From Eutypa lata (Eukaryota > Ascomycota > Sordariomycetes > Xylariales > Diatrypaceae), in NCBI GenBank assembly GCA_022661535.1, contig JAKULF010000007.1:1922001-1986000 (forward strand): 64,000 bases of DNA, given 5' to 3'. The notes under the pieces were generated by a model. The model saw nothing but the letters and a program-made list of their open reading frames with translations, was not told the DNA's origin and searched no databases. Below, piece by piece: positions 36,336-48,368 of this stretch. Within the stretch, counting starts at the first letter, position 1. Each line of letters begins with the position of its first letter. The position numbers and the translations under genes were made by a program.

Positions 36336-39300
36336 TGCTGGTGTTTCGATCGATGCTGTTTTTCAAGATATACTCGAGTTTCTGTATGATAACTACCTTG
36401 TGACTTGGGATGGAATCGAGGGTTTCATGGCTGCGGTTTTATATGGTTAATGACCTCGTCTACAAAGAGGTTCATCTGAAACTGAAATATAGGAGGAACA
36501 AAGGGCCCTTGAAAGAGCTGCGTAACGCCCAAGGGGATCTTTCTAGCGAATGACAAATGGCATGACAAGCACCCCTTGTGCTCTGGTCCCCCGATGCCCA
36601 TTGTTTAGTGTAGTGATTCTCTGGGTGCTAGCATGAGCTACAGGTGTTCCCAAAGGGAGGAGAAACATTGAGCACGATTGAGCACGATTATGTTGAATCC
36701 AATGTGCTCAGACTGTTGGTGTGATACCCCTTTGTATACGGGTATGTAGAATTCCAAAAGCTACTGAAACTCACAAACTGTCATAGGATACCCGATGAAT
36801 AGTCATGAGGCAGCATCCGCAACAATTAGCTGTAGCTAAGCGTTCAGGTTGCTTTGGTAGGTGACTGACTGCCTTGACTATTAACGACATGATTGGGCCA
36901 ACTCAGAAATTACAAGAGAAACGTTGCGACTGCTGTCTTATGGCCATTCGTCGGATAAGAGCTAGTTACACTTCATTTGCGATAAGAGCTATCGTGAACC
37001 TACCTATGCCTGTCAATAGTTGTTAGGAGACATTCGTACAGAGTTTCGAAGTGTCTGAACAGTTCATACCCTAAGCAAGCAAGAGAAACCTCAACACGTG
37101 CTGTGAGTAGTAGTGGCAAGATCATGGGATTGGCATTGTGCTAGAGGGAACTTCCCTCGCTAAGCATATCATGATTCCATCTCGTATGACCAATTCAAGA
37201 AAACAATTAGTTTGTGTTACTGTACTGCTGTAGTCTCATTGCGATCTCGCTTTTGGAATCTAACATATCATAATCCCCCTCTCAACAAGCGGCTCAAGAC
37301 TGAAGTGGTGTAACAAAGCTCTTGGTCTGTTGACTGACGATCTCTACGTCGATAAGCGCTTATTCATAACATTCGGCGCTTCGTCGGATAACTTACCTAG
37401 GTATGTATGTAGTAGGTAGTGTTGGAAGCAGCCTAATTCCGAGTAGAAGCGCGCGCATTAGAGCGAAGTATACTACGCGTCGCAATGTAGTCGCAACTTA
37501 TTAAACCGAAATCTACGAAACTAATGGGCACCACCGCGGGAAAACCTAGTCTAGGGCTCTAGAATTGTTCCACTGGGGCCAGCACGTCACTGCGTGGCCC
37601 ATTACATACTTGAACGCTACCACGTTACACCGGGAGCCCGAAGGTTGGAGGGCTAAAAAAGAGGATACGCATAGTGCTAATACGGTACAGTCACCTGATA
37701 CGGATAGGCTTTCCTTCTTACGAACAGCTAACTAGGTAGTCATCAATAACGATGCCAATGATGACAACCAGTTGGTATTGATGATGTTTAATGTGACATC
37801 GGCTGTAGACGGAGCAAAGTCCGGAGCTACGTACAATATGAACTTAGGACACACCGTGCGACGGTCCCTCACTCATCCACTACATACTGTACTCTCCTCC
37901 CTGTCGGGTGACATCAAGACGTCACGGGAGGAACGTCTACACCTAACTATGCCTACCACAATTCGATTGTTGCTAACTTACATTTATGCAGTAGCCAGCA
38001 TTGCGTGTTACTTCCTGTCTCACATCACTGACAGTGAAGTGAATGACTCGAAGACTATCAAAGTCTATACACTCTGTTGGTGTATTTATTTCCTTTCCCT
38101 CTGTAATGGTTCCATCTCATTTCACGTATAGTTAATGCCTTCAGTCAACAGCTTCGGGCTTATTTTCACCGCTAAAGCCGATGTTTCCAGCAATCTGGTT
38201 TAGGACGCCTCACCAATGGGTATTCGCATTTTGTAGTTGCAATTTAATAAGAGCGGCTAGAGAGAGAGAAAAAAGGATTTGAGGGGAATGATGGAGGCGG
38301 CCCGAATAGCCCCATGGGTCGCTTGGGGTTTTGGGGAAGCTAGTGGATGTAGGTGGTAAGTGAAAGTGGAGTATTGTAACTTTCGGCTACGAAGTACTAC
38401 AACGTTTTATAACGCACAAGAACATGAAGGAACCGAGACAGGGCTTGTAACGAAAGCTTGATGTCCTGCCACCTACATCATTAGTTGTTGTAGTGCAGCT
38501 TATGCCGGAGCTTTTTCTCGCCCTAGAAGGCTGGCTGTTGTGCGTCCCGTAATGTTAGCGCCGGCAACGGAGGCTGGGCAAGAACGACAATGAAGAGCAT
38601 CTTGCTTGCTGGAAGTGAATAAACTGAAGGGATACCTACATGTAGGTAGTATATTGGTATGTAGGTATAGTACCTACATAGGTAGGTAACTCAACGACCT
38701 TGTTAATTTGTGATTGGACTGGAGGAAAGTGGAAGGTTTCCCCGGATCGTCGGGGGACCCGAATAGTACATAGTTCTTGCACCGATCATAGATGAAACTA
38801 CCTATCTAATGCTTGGTGAGCTCGTGGCGGGCAGCCCCTCCTCCCATGCGTGTCAGGCGTCGCCCGAAAGTAAAAGAAAGTTTGCCGGTTGTAGGCAGAA
38901 GCCCCAAAGTGCACGCGCGACGGTTTCGGGAGGATTCTGCATAGAACTTGACTAGGAGGCTTTCTAAGACCTCGTTGGTTGGAGTGAGCGAGACATCTTC
39001 CCATCTTCCAGCCCATCGTCCAGCTCATCTTCCTCTCCCCCCCATGCCGGCGATCGACAATCTACTGGCCGCTCTCAATGGCTCGGCCTTATTATGATCT
39101 ATGCACTTACTCAACCATGAAGTCCTACATCCATACGTACGAGAGTGCCTTGTATATACCCTTGCATGTATGTATATGTGTTATATGTAGGCCAAGTTGA
39201 ATCATGCTTTTCAGATCTGCCCACTTTTCCCCAAGAATAGCAACTCTCTTTTTTCAGCTTCTCCTTCCTGCGTGTGATCTCCAAATTTTTTTATAGTTTC

Positions 39301-40175
39301 CACGGTCCTGGAGAACGAGGCTTTACGTGTGATTTGGTTGTTTGCTTTCAATTGAGGGGCTGTCAGCTTTCGACAGGCCCTTCTCGACTAATTGCTTCCT
39401 GCATTGTGATGTAGGCGGGCAGGCAAAAGGTCTGACAATACCTACCTAGGTGTGTGATGTAAGAGCTCTCTTTCTCTGGCCACACTCAACACGACATTTC
39501 CATTACCACGGGACTGGCACGATTTTACGGCCCATTGTGACTTGAAAATTAGGTAGCTAGTAAGCCTGTAAGCATACTGGCATACCTACGTCCTTAGGCA
39601 TATTAATAATAATCGTAAGTGATAATATACCACACTTGCCCAAACTTGGACCTCACACCCGACCCGACCACCAACCCCAGATCAACCTTCCCCACATTGG
39701 AACCTGTGTGGATGCTACGGTACATACGAGAGGTACTTAGCGTGTTATTTCCCACAGGAAAATCTGGAGGAGCTCATCGGCACGATGGATGAGAAAAGCA
39801 AGGATCTCTACAGGTACCCAGTCAGTCACCTTGGTTTCGGGTATTTCCATCAATACAATAAGTACTTAAGTATAAACTTTCCTACATAAGGTACCTCGTT
39901 TTGCTAGGTGGAACGATCTTTCCATTATAGTAGCAGGGAGGTACCTTTCTTTGCACATGCGAAGCCGATCCCTTGCATAGTACTGGTATGTTATTCGTTG
40001 CCATAGGAGCCCAGTTGTAATAACTATAAAGAGATCGACTGCTGCCCTTCCATACTCCCCAACCGAGTTTGACTCTCATTTTGCAGTAATCTAGGTTTGC
40101 CGAACCTAAGACCTAAGAACTATAATAACTTACACCTACTAGCTTTATGTGGCCCTGAGCGGCGTATCAACCACG
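36336..40175. other. Long intergenic spacer between divergent genes
   Basis: About 3.8 kb without a convincing gene. The 119-codon frame at 37772-38131 has one hydrophobic stretch (LLLTYIYAVASIACYFLS) but no family signature and random-looking codon use. The region contains TACCTAGGTA (37394-37403) and TACCTACATGTAGGTA (38633-38648) palindromes and many TAGGTA words. The last ~500 bp should hold the sugar transporter promoter. Confidence 0.5.
38633..38648. repeat. TACCTACATGTAGGTA palindrome
   Basis: Perfect 16-nt inverted repeat followed within 30 bp by further GTAGGTA and TACCTA half-sites (to about 38690), giving a small cluster of inverted half-sites about 1.5 kb upstream of the sugar transporter. 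Confidence 0.8.
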
Positions 40176-42050
40176 ATGAAGAAATTCGGTAACATTTATG
40201 TTATCGCGGCCACCGCCGTTATTGGTATGTGTTCAAGCTCTGGTCGTCCTTCCTAGGACATCAACGGCTATATGGACTGGCGACTGACCAAGTATTACTC
40301 GTAGGCGGTGCTCTCTTCGGCTTCGATATCTCGTCGATGAGTGCCATTATTTCCACTCAACCCTACAAGTGCCAATTCAACCGCTCTGTTAGTATATGCC
40401 CGTTTTTAATACGTCAGTGGATATGAAATTGGGTTGACTGACAGATTATACATAGCCCTACTTCGATGAGAAGGGAGAATGTCTCGGTCCTGATGACAAT
40501 GTGCAAGGTGGTATCACAGCTTCCATGCCGGGTGGCTCCTGGCTCGGTGCCCTCGTCTCTGGTTTCCTGTCCGACATCTTCGGCCGTAAGACGTCAATTC
40601 AGGTTGGCGCAGTCATCTGGTAAGTCACCTAGTCACCCCCGTCTTTGCGATTGAACCTTTTGGGACTAGATTTTAACAACCCGGTTCTTTGTAGGGTGGT
40701 TGGCTGTGTCCTCGTCTGCGCTTCTCAGAACATTCCAATGCTGATTGTTGGTCGCATCGTTAACGGATTTTCCGTCGGTATCTGCTCCGCCCAGGTACCT
40801 GTCTATATCTCGGAGATATCGCCGCCCTCGCTAAGAGGTCGACTCATTGGTATGCAACAATGGGCTATTACATGGGGCATTTGCATCATGTACTTCATAT
40901 GTTACGGATCGAGCTTCATCGCTGGGTCGGCAGCTTTCCGTCTGCCGTGGGGACTGCAGATGCTTCCTGCTGTCTTGTTATACTTCGGTCTCATGGTGTT
41001 GCCAGAGTCACCGCGTTGGCTAGCTAAGAAGGATCGCTGGGACGAAGCTCGAGATGTCCTTATCCTAGTCCACGGGAAAGGTGATCCAAATTCACCATTC
41101 GTCGCCAGGGAGCTGAGTGACATTCGGGAGGTCGTCGAATTCGAACGCCACAATGCCGATGTCACCTTTTTCGAACTGCTTAAGCCCAATATGATCAACC
41201 GAACCCACATTGGTGTCTTCACACAGATCTGGTCGCAGCTCACCGGTATGAATGTCATGGTAAGTTGAACGCCTCACCCTTTCACTCATAAACCTAGACA
41301 AGCAATCTAACGAGTCAAAAGATGTACTATATCACATATATTTTCGCCATGGCTGGTCTCAGTGGAAACGAGTTGCTCCCCAGTGGTATCCAGTTCATCA
41401 TCAACGTTGTGATGACTGTGCCAGCCCTTATCTGGATGGACCGGTGGGGCCGTCGCCCGACTCTACTTGTCGGTGCCTTCTTCATGTGCTTGTGGCAGTG
41501 TGTCAACGCTGGTCTGTTTGCCACTCATTCGCGTCTCGCTCGTGAGAATGAATTCAGCACCCCTGCCATCTCTATGGTTATCGGGGGTACAGCTTCTAAA
41601 GCTGTCATCGCTTCGACATACTTGTTCGTTGCTTCCTATGCGCCAACTTGGGGACCTGTCTCTTGGACCTACCCCTCTGAACTCTACCCTCTCCGAGTGC
41701 GTGGAAAGGCTGTCGCTCTTGCGACGTCTGCCAACTGGGCATTCAACTTTGCCCTAGCTTTCTTCGTGCCTCCCGCGTTCCACAACATCACCTGGAAGAC
41801 CTATGTGCTGTTCGCCGTTTTCTGTTTCACTATGTTCATCCACGTCTTCTTCATGTTCCCCGAGACAGCCAACAAGCCCCTCGAGGATGTCATCGACATC
41901 TTCGACGACACTAAGCCGGGCTCCGTCAAGTTCATCGGCACGCCGGCTTGGAGGACCCATAACCAACGTAAGGAGATTCTGCGCGTGGAGCGCAACGAGG
42001 TCAGCGACGAGAAGCTCGGCGTCGACCACAAGGAAATCTCAGCTGTATAA
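40176..42050 (+). CDS. MFS sugar transporter (5 exons)
   Basis: Predicted plasma-membrane monosaccharide:proton symporter of the Sugar_tr family. Exons 40176-40224, 40305-40387, 40456-40619, 40695-41259 and 41322-42050 close in phase to 529 residues. TM1 carries GGALFGFDISSMSAII. Other family signatures are DIFGRKTSIQ in loop 2-3, VGRIVNGFSVGICSAQVPVYISEISP with the PxYxxEIxP motif, LPESPRWLAKK after TM6, SQLTGMNVM and MYYITYIF in TM7, DRWGRRPTLL in loop 8-9, WTYPSELYPLRVRGK in TM10 and FPETANKPLEDV after TM12. All main motifs are intact and the length is typical. The acidic linker before KFIGTPAWR is cytosolic. Exon 3 begins at 40456, because an earlier AG would bring in a stop. Specific sugar unknown. 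No co-regulated catabolic genes are adjacent. Confidence 0.93.
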
Positions 42051-43915
42051 GTGGCCATCCCGGTTCGCTGTTGAGAAGAAAAAGGGGCTGTCTCGTTGGA
42101 TGTGGTTGAAGTAATGGGATCTCAATGCTAAGATTATGAAGGGTAGTAATGACTAGTTATCTCGAGATCGTGGTTGGATACGGGTGGATTATAAGATAAG
42201 TTGGATGACCAGAGCAGTAGTTGACCACGTTATACCCTAGTTTCAACATCAAATGAAATCATATATGTAATTATATTTTTTAGGGATAAATGTGACTTGA
42301 CAACCGTCGCAGCGGAATGATGTGATAAGTCCCAGCCTTATGATAGGATCAGATCAGATCAGATTGGACCTTGCTACCTACATCCCGCGATGCATCCTAA
42401 CGATATCAACTATGGTATATATCATCTTATCGATTCTTTGTCATGAGAGGGAACAGAGAATCATATCACATATTTCAAACGGATGTAAGGTAGACCCGCC
42501 GTAGGCTACGGAATTACTGGCTATAAGTTATCTAATGAATGGGGTGAAGAGTATTCACTGATTTGTAAAGGCGCTAACAAGTGCCAATTGACCCAATCAA
42601 ATTGTCCTATTCAGCTGCAAGCTTCTCTATCTCAAATCAAGGTGAGGACTCGAGTCGAGAAGGAAAAAAACACCTCATGGACATTAAATATCAGATACTT
42701 GTTTAACTACCTAGGCAAATACTCAATAGTTACAAATTGAACTGCCCGTGTTAAATAGGCGTACTTGATCTTATGTAACGTATATCAGGTGTAATGCATG
42801 CATAAATTGAGCAGGCTGAACTGTCCCCGACACCTCGGCCTGATGCAGAAAAAAGACCCGCCCAGACGCTGATCTTCTTTATCCAAGCCTAGGCGAGGCG
42901 CGGGGTTTCCTGCACACCCAGACACTCAGACACTCAAACTGCAACACTCCAGAGCCCAACTCTAGTAATGAAATATACTGTTTAACTACATGAGAGGCTA
43001 ATGCCGTAACAGCCGACCTAGTACTGCTAGTTACACAAATACAATTAACATAGCCTAAAGCTGCGCTGGATGATAGGTCATGGACTAACTGGGCTAAATA
43101 TGAAAAGATTGCTACGTACCTAGGTAGTTGCATAGCTTTGCATAGGAGGCATCCGATTACACTTATTAGACTCGATAGAGGATGTTTACCGGCTTGCTTA
43201 CAAATTTGACCAGCCATTGCACTGGTTTCAAGAATACCTTCTACCTGCATACCTACCTACCTACCTAGGCTCTAGCTAGAAGAATAATAGGTGGCTAAGC
43301 TGGGGTTTCAGGGTCCTGGAGTAGTAATGAGTTCAGGTATGTGTCGTCGTAAGTGGGTGGACAGAGTGGGCAGATAGATAGGCAGACGAGAAGGAAGTAG
43401 GTAACCTCTATAAGCAGCTAAGGTAAATAGGTATGTATGTATGTATCATATGTATGCTAATGTGTGTGCTCTCACTAATGGCCCCGTCCCGTGTGCCCAT
43501 CAAAAAGCCTCTCTGATGGTTCTCACTTACTAGGTGGTTAGTTACTTAGACAACTCCGGAGAACCGAAAACCCAGCCTTGTCTTGCGAACAGCCTTCAAT
43601 TCCAGCCTGATTCTATTATACCTGCCGCCTATACGCACATCCCACCCTACATTACATATATCTAATAAATTATAGAATTATCGTAATCCTCTGGTAGTTA
43701 ACTTACCTAAGCTCGACATTACCGAATGTCTCCATTCCGATGACGCCTGTTCTTTGAGTCGCCTCGTCTTATCTTCGATACGATCAATTCAATTCCAATT
43801 GAGAGTTGACGTTGCCCGCGCCCGCGCTCCCCATTCACGTCCATATCAACATCTACCGGTTGCTCTCATCGCACAACGACAACGACAACAACAATAAGAA
43901 CAACAACCACGACGA
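42051..43915. other. Intergenic spacer, no gene seen
   Basis: About 1.9 kb between two plus-strand genes. It holds the sugar transporter 3' end, a TACCTAGGTA palindrome at 43117-43126, a TACC run at 43252-43267, TATG repeats near 43430-43444 and the presumed promoter of the zinc-finger gene. Open frames are short and unconvincing. Confidence 0.5.
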
Positions 43916-46900
43916 ATGGATCAACCGGCGGCAAAGAAGAGACGGTTGGCGCCCAAGATTGAGGCCCAGGCGAGCCCTCCTCATCCACAACCTTTTACCC
44001 ATGAACCCGTACGAAAACTTCCAATTAGTCTACTTACTGTAACGAATGAATGAATGAGTGATTGAGTGATTGAATGCGTGTATGCATAGAATGAATAATG
44101 AACTTTATGGCTGATTTTGAATTATTGGTGCAGCCGCCGACACAACATTACCAAGTTCAGGAACTGGCCCCACCGCCTCCAGAGAGACATGAATTCGAGT
44201 CGTTCGCGAGACATCTGCAGGATGCCGCTATGCTTATATATCGACAAACCCAAAAGTCGTCATATACTAAAGTCTCGGTGCTTCTTTTGACATGGGAAGA
44301 CGATAACCCCGCCGAACAAGACGTTGCCGCCCTCGAAACTGTCTTACGTGAACGATATAATTACCGCACTGACCGTTGGAGTATACCGACTGTTCCTAAC
44401 CCAAGCATCAAACTCGGCGTGCGTGTAGCATCCTTCCTCGAACATGTAGGGCCGGATCATCTGTTGATTGTATACTATGCTGGTTATGGGTTTGTTGGCG
44501 CCGACAATCAAGTCTTCTGGGCATCGTAGGTAGACCCATGCTAGTGTCTGAGTGCGTACGTTCGGGCCTGTTCTGACATAGCATCAGCAATGCGAGGGAA
44601 GATGCCTCCAAATTCAGATGGAGTAGCTTTCGCTGTTTATTTGAGGAGACGCAATCCGATATGCTATTCCTTCTCGATACGTATACAGCTAGGGAACAAC
44701 CGACTTCTTCGGGTAACAATATAAGGCAAGTCCTCGCCGCTGGCAATTTCGACCAAAACGGCCGGGAACAGCCTGGCACACGCTCTTTTACCTCGCATGT
44801 TACAGAGGCCTTTATAAAGATGAGCACCGGCAGACCGTTCGAACCAGAGCATTTATACCATGAGATCGCCGCGCAGAGGCAGCACGAATTAGTTCTCGCT
44901 TCGGGGCTCACGAATGGAGCCAGTAAAGCTCTTTCCGTTGTTGATAAACTACCTATACTATATAAACTGGCTACAGGTAAAGGTCAGGCCATCAGCCTTG
45001 CCTCCCTTCCCTCAAGTTCGGCTGCTCAATTGCAATCGCCTCACCTCCCAAGTGCTGCTGGGGAAACAGAACAGCCTAGACTCCTAGGAGAGGATAGTAT
45101 TATACACCCTAGCAGCGTTGCTAACCTGACATTTGATGAGCCAAGGGTGTTGGTGTGTACAACATTTGTAGGCGAGGCTAGCCCAGACATGTCTTCGTTC
45201 ACTCACTGGCTCCAAAACACCCCTACCATTGCTTCCAAGATCACAGTTGAAGGCATGTTTTTAGGGCCCCCGACGATGTTGCTTATATCAATGCCAGTCC
45301 ATGTTTGGAATGTGGTACAACACGATAAAGTTTGCTGCTTTTTAGGCTATGTCAACTCACATAACATGACGCATGTGTACGATCGATTAGTTGGGTCTGT
45401 GTCAGTCACAAAAGCGTCAGCAAAGGATGTCGAGGATGGCCGCATGCTGCTTGAAGCACGAGAAGTGGCTGCGTCTACTCCAGTAGTGCATCGTCATGAC
45501 TATCTTCATCGGGATCCTAATCATCCCCAGCTTCCCCCTGAAACCCCGGTTCGCTCAGAAGGCAAAGGGAGGCTTGATCCTATGAACCCACCGCCATCAG
45601 CTGTGTCTGTTGCCCTCACATACGGAAACTCCACTCCCGGAACGGCTATAACAAACAAGGACGAAGTTGAGGATTCAGCCGAAATGCAAGAAGCGGCCGA
45701 GCAATTGAAGGCGTTAAGTCATGTACGGCATTTAAGCGACGATATTTCTTCTGCTGCACATGCTCAATCGTTAGCTGCAGATGCAACTGCAGAAGTTAAG
45801 CGCGAAGAGAGGTCGTCTCATGAGGCAAATGAAGTTGGAGTAGAAGGAACTCCTTCTAATGTCGAACACGTCACACCCTCCCGATCTAAACCAAGGCGAT
45901 CCCTGCAAAAGCAGCCTCCAAAACAGGAGACACGGTGTGGTCACTGCAGCCACGCACCCTTCAAAGACTCCTCGTCATTACGCAAACACATCGCCGCAGC
46001 TCATACTCGACCGTTTCCTTGTGCTTTCGCATTTGCTGGCTGCACTAGTACATTTGGGTCTAAGAACGAATGGAAGAGACATATATCTTCGCAACACCTG
46101 TGCCTACAGTACTACCGATGTTCAGCATGTCCGCAGAATACGGCAGAAGGAAAGGGTAACGAGTTCAACCGCAAGGACCTCTTCACTCAACATCTCAGAC
46201 GGATGCATGCCCCATTTGCTATTAAAAAGGCTATTGCTAAGGGCGATAGCAAGTTGCAAGTAGATTGGGAGTTGCATGTAAAGGAAATGCAGCAGTCTTG
46301 TCTAGTTACTCGGCGGCAGCCTCCTCAACGGTCTGCCTGTCCAAAACCGGACTGCGCGAGTGTCTTCGAAGGCCCAACCTCCTGGGACGAATGGACAGAA
46401 CACGTTGGTAGGCATATGGAGAAGGGCGAAGCGTCACGGCTTGGTGTCGATCGGTTATTAGCTAAATGGGCGTTGGCCGAGAACATAATTGAGTGGAAGG
46501 AAGACGGAGAGTATCGACTTTGCAGTAACAACAGTAACGGGACCGAGAAGGAATCAAACAACCACACAGCGGGATACCAGTCCGACGGGAACAAACGGGA
46601 CCGAGACCGAGACCGGAATAGGGATAGGGACAGAGACAGGGACAGAGACAGGGACAGAGACAGGGACAGAGACAGAGACAGAGACAGGGAGAGGGAGAGG
46701 GAGAAGGAGAAGGAGAGGGAGAGGGAGAAGGAGAGGGAGAGGGAGAAGGAGAAGGAGAAGGAGAGGGAGAGGGAGAGGGAGAGGGAGAGGGAGAGGGAGA
46801 GGGAGAGGGAGAGGGAGAGGGAGAGGGAGAGGGAGAGGGAGAGGGAGAGGGAGAGGGAGAGGGACCAAGAAGAACGCACGATAGTGGCTGCGAGTACGAT

Positions 46901-46928
46901 AGTAGAAAAGATGGACGTGGACGGATGA
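43916..46928 (+). CDS. C2H2 zinc-finger protein with degenerate caspase-like domain and Arg-Asp/Arg-Glu tail (3 exons)
   Basis: Probable nuclear regulator. Exons 43916-44008, 44134-44525 and 44582-46928 close in phase to 943 residues. The first exon carries a basic KKRR patch (residues ~7-10) that may be a nuclear localisation signal. Residues ~45-250 look like a caspase/metacaspase fold: SVLLLTWEDDNPAEQDVAAL, then LLIVYYAGYGFVG where active enzymes have YYxGHG, then LFLLDTYTA where they have LLDxC. Both the catalytic His and Cys are replaced. A long linker follows. Residues ~611-790 hold C2H2-type fingers (CGHC...H...H, CAFAFAGC...H...H, CSAC...H...H, CPKPDC...H...H). Residues ~831-923 are alternating Arg-Asp then Arg-Glu dipeptides encoded by hexanucleotide repeats. 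Family function is unknown. The start ATG is the one giving the KKRR exon; an upstream ATG in another frame was not used. Confidence 0.85.
46618..46863 (+). repeat. Hexanucleotide repeat, (GACAGG/GAGAGG/GAGAAG)n, coding
   Basis: About 245 bp of hexamers in the last exon of the zinc-finger gene. The first part alternates GGGACA and GAGACA (Arg-Asp). From about 46687 every base is a purine: GAGAGG and GAGAAG units, then about 17 perfect GAGAGG copies (46760-46862), encoding Arg/Lys-Glu. The coding frame is maintained. The length is likely variable between strains. Confidence 0.92.
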
Positions 46929-48368
46929 CAGTACTCTAAAGGGTGAAGCATATTACCACCACCTACAGGCTTACGGGGGAGCGGGCAACCTTTTCTAAAC
47001 CCCCTCTCCCTTTTCTTTTTCCTACTGTTATTATTATGTCTTGCAGCGTTGCATGGAGTACGGAGTGATGATTCCTCAACCTTTTTTATATCATTACTCT
47101 CTTCCTATTTTTAGCCACGACCGGGTATGATTCACTGACGCTTATGTTGTTACTTTTTTGATGGATTATATATAGAGACAGACGAGACAATTGGACGCGG
47201 TACGATCGACTGCAAAGGTTCCCCCCTGTTTTGCCTGCGCCCCCTCTCCCCTTTGAGAAGTAGTACTACTATATTACGAACGTTGTACGGTATATACGAA
47301 GTATGTGTATATATATATATATTAACGATTGATTTTGGGAATACCTAAGAGAGTTTAGTGTTCAAACGTACGAGATAGCGAGCACATATGTGCCTATCTA
47401 GATACTACGTATATGCACGTGAGACTCACTGTAACGTAAGACTGGGGAAATCAGAAGGACTATCTGGATATTTGACTATTTGGGCTCGTGATTCTATGTG
47501 CAATGTGAGCTTGGTTGACTGTCTAGGGACTCTCCCGGATCGTTGCCTCGAGAGGTAGACAAGTAATTGACACAAGCAGCTATGCATACGCTAATAGCAC
47601 AGATGGGCGATATGTTTAGATGATGTTCAACTAGCTATGATGGCGTGAAGTCTGTGCTTGTATGGATGAATGATCAGGCCATCTTTTGAGCTTTTAGATA
47701 AGTTGCGAGGTCCTATTATTGTGTGTAGATAGGGGAGGGCGTGAGAGGGAACGGGGAGCCAACTAGAGCATATCATTACCCATATCAAAAGACGGTTTGG
47801 ACTTGACGGGTGTAATTGAAGTGCCCATATCCATGATTACACATGTAGCTCGTTAAGAAAAGCTCTACTGTTAAAACAGAAATAGGGCATATAAGCGAAG
47901 ATGGAATAGATATATACCCTAGGTAGTTCTCAATAGGAGACCTACGCGCTTCAACATAGTTAGCGCACAAGGCATGCTAGACAGTCAACAAATCATTTTT
48001 GCTTTGAACTGGCTGTGAGGCTAACCATACTTTTGTTCTCGCCACCCTGGGCTGAGACATTTTATTATTTTCTTTTTCACTACCTAATACCTAGTTTACT
48101 CCCCTCCCCCCCTTTTTTCAAAAAAAGAAACGCCGTGTATCCTACTTTCTAACTACTACTCCTCAAACGAAGGACCATTGCGGTTCTACAACAATTCCCA
48201 ATATAAACGAGCGCTGTCTATCTATCCTTGGTACCCCTGTCCCTCCTTATCCCTATTCCTACCCCTTAAATCCGACATGACTATGCTAATTGATATATAT
48301 GCCCTTTATCCCATCTCTTCTCTCCCCTTCCTTTTCAGTACACTACCTATCTATCCAATCATTCATCC
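46929..48368. other. Shared 3' region of convergent genes, no gene seen
   Basis: About 1.4 kb between the stop of the zinc-finger gene and the stop of the large minus-strand fusion gene. It is T-rich after 46990 (probable 3' UTR) and carries a TATATATATATATA tract near 47311-47323. No credible open frame or RNA gene. Confidence 0.5.

Noticed and set aside
36336..36450. Additional upstream exon for the hypothetical gene at 35856-36335
   Set aside because: A GTAGTT...AACAG intron can be drawn, but it joins in a different reading frame.
37772..38131. 119-codon plus-strand frame with one hydrophobic segment
   Set aside because: No family signature, no splice-compatible continuation and random codon use; not reported as a gene.
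46325..46951. 208-codon minus-strand frame of Ser-Leu repeats, and a Leu-Pro frame beside it
   Set aside because: These are antisense readings of the GAGAGG hexanucleotide repeat in the zinc-finger gene. Period-6 repeats stay open in several frames.
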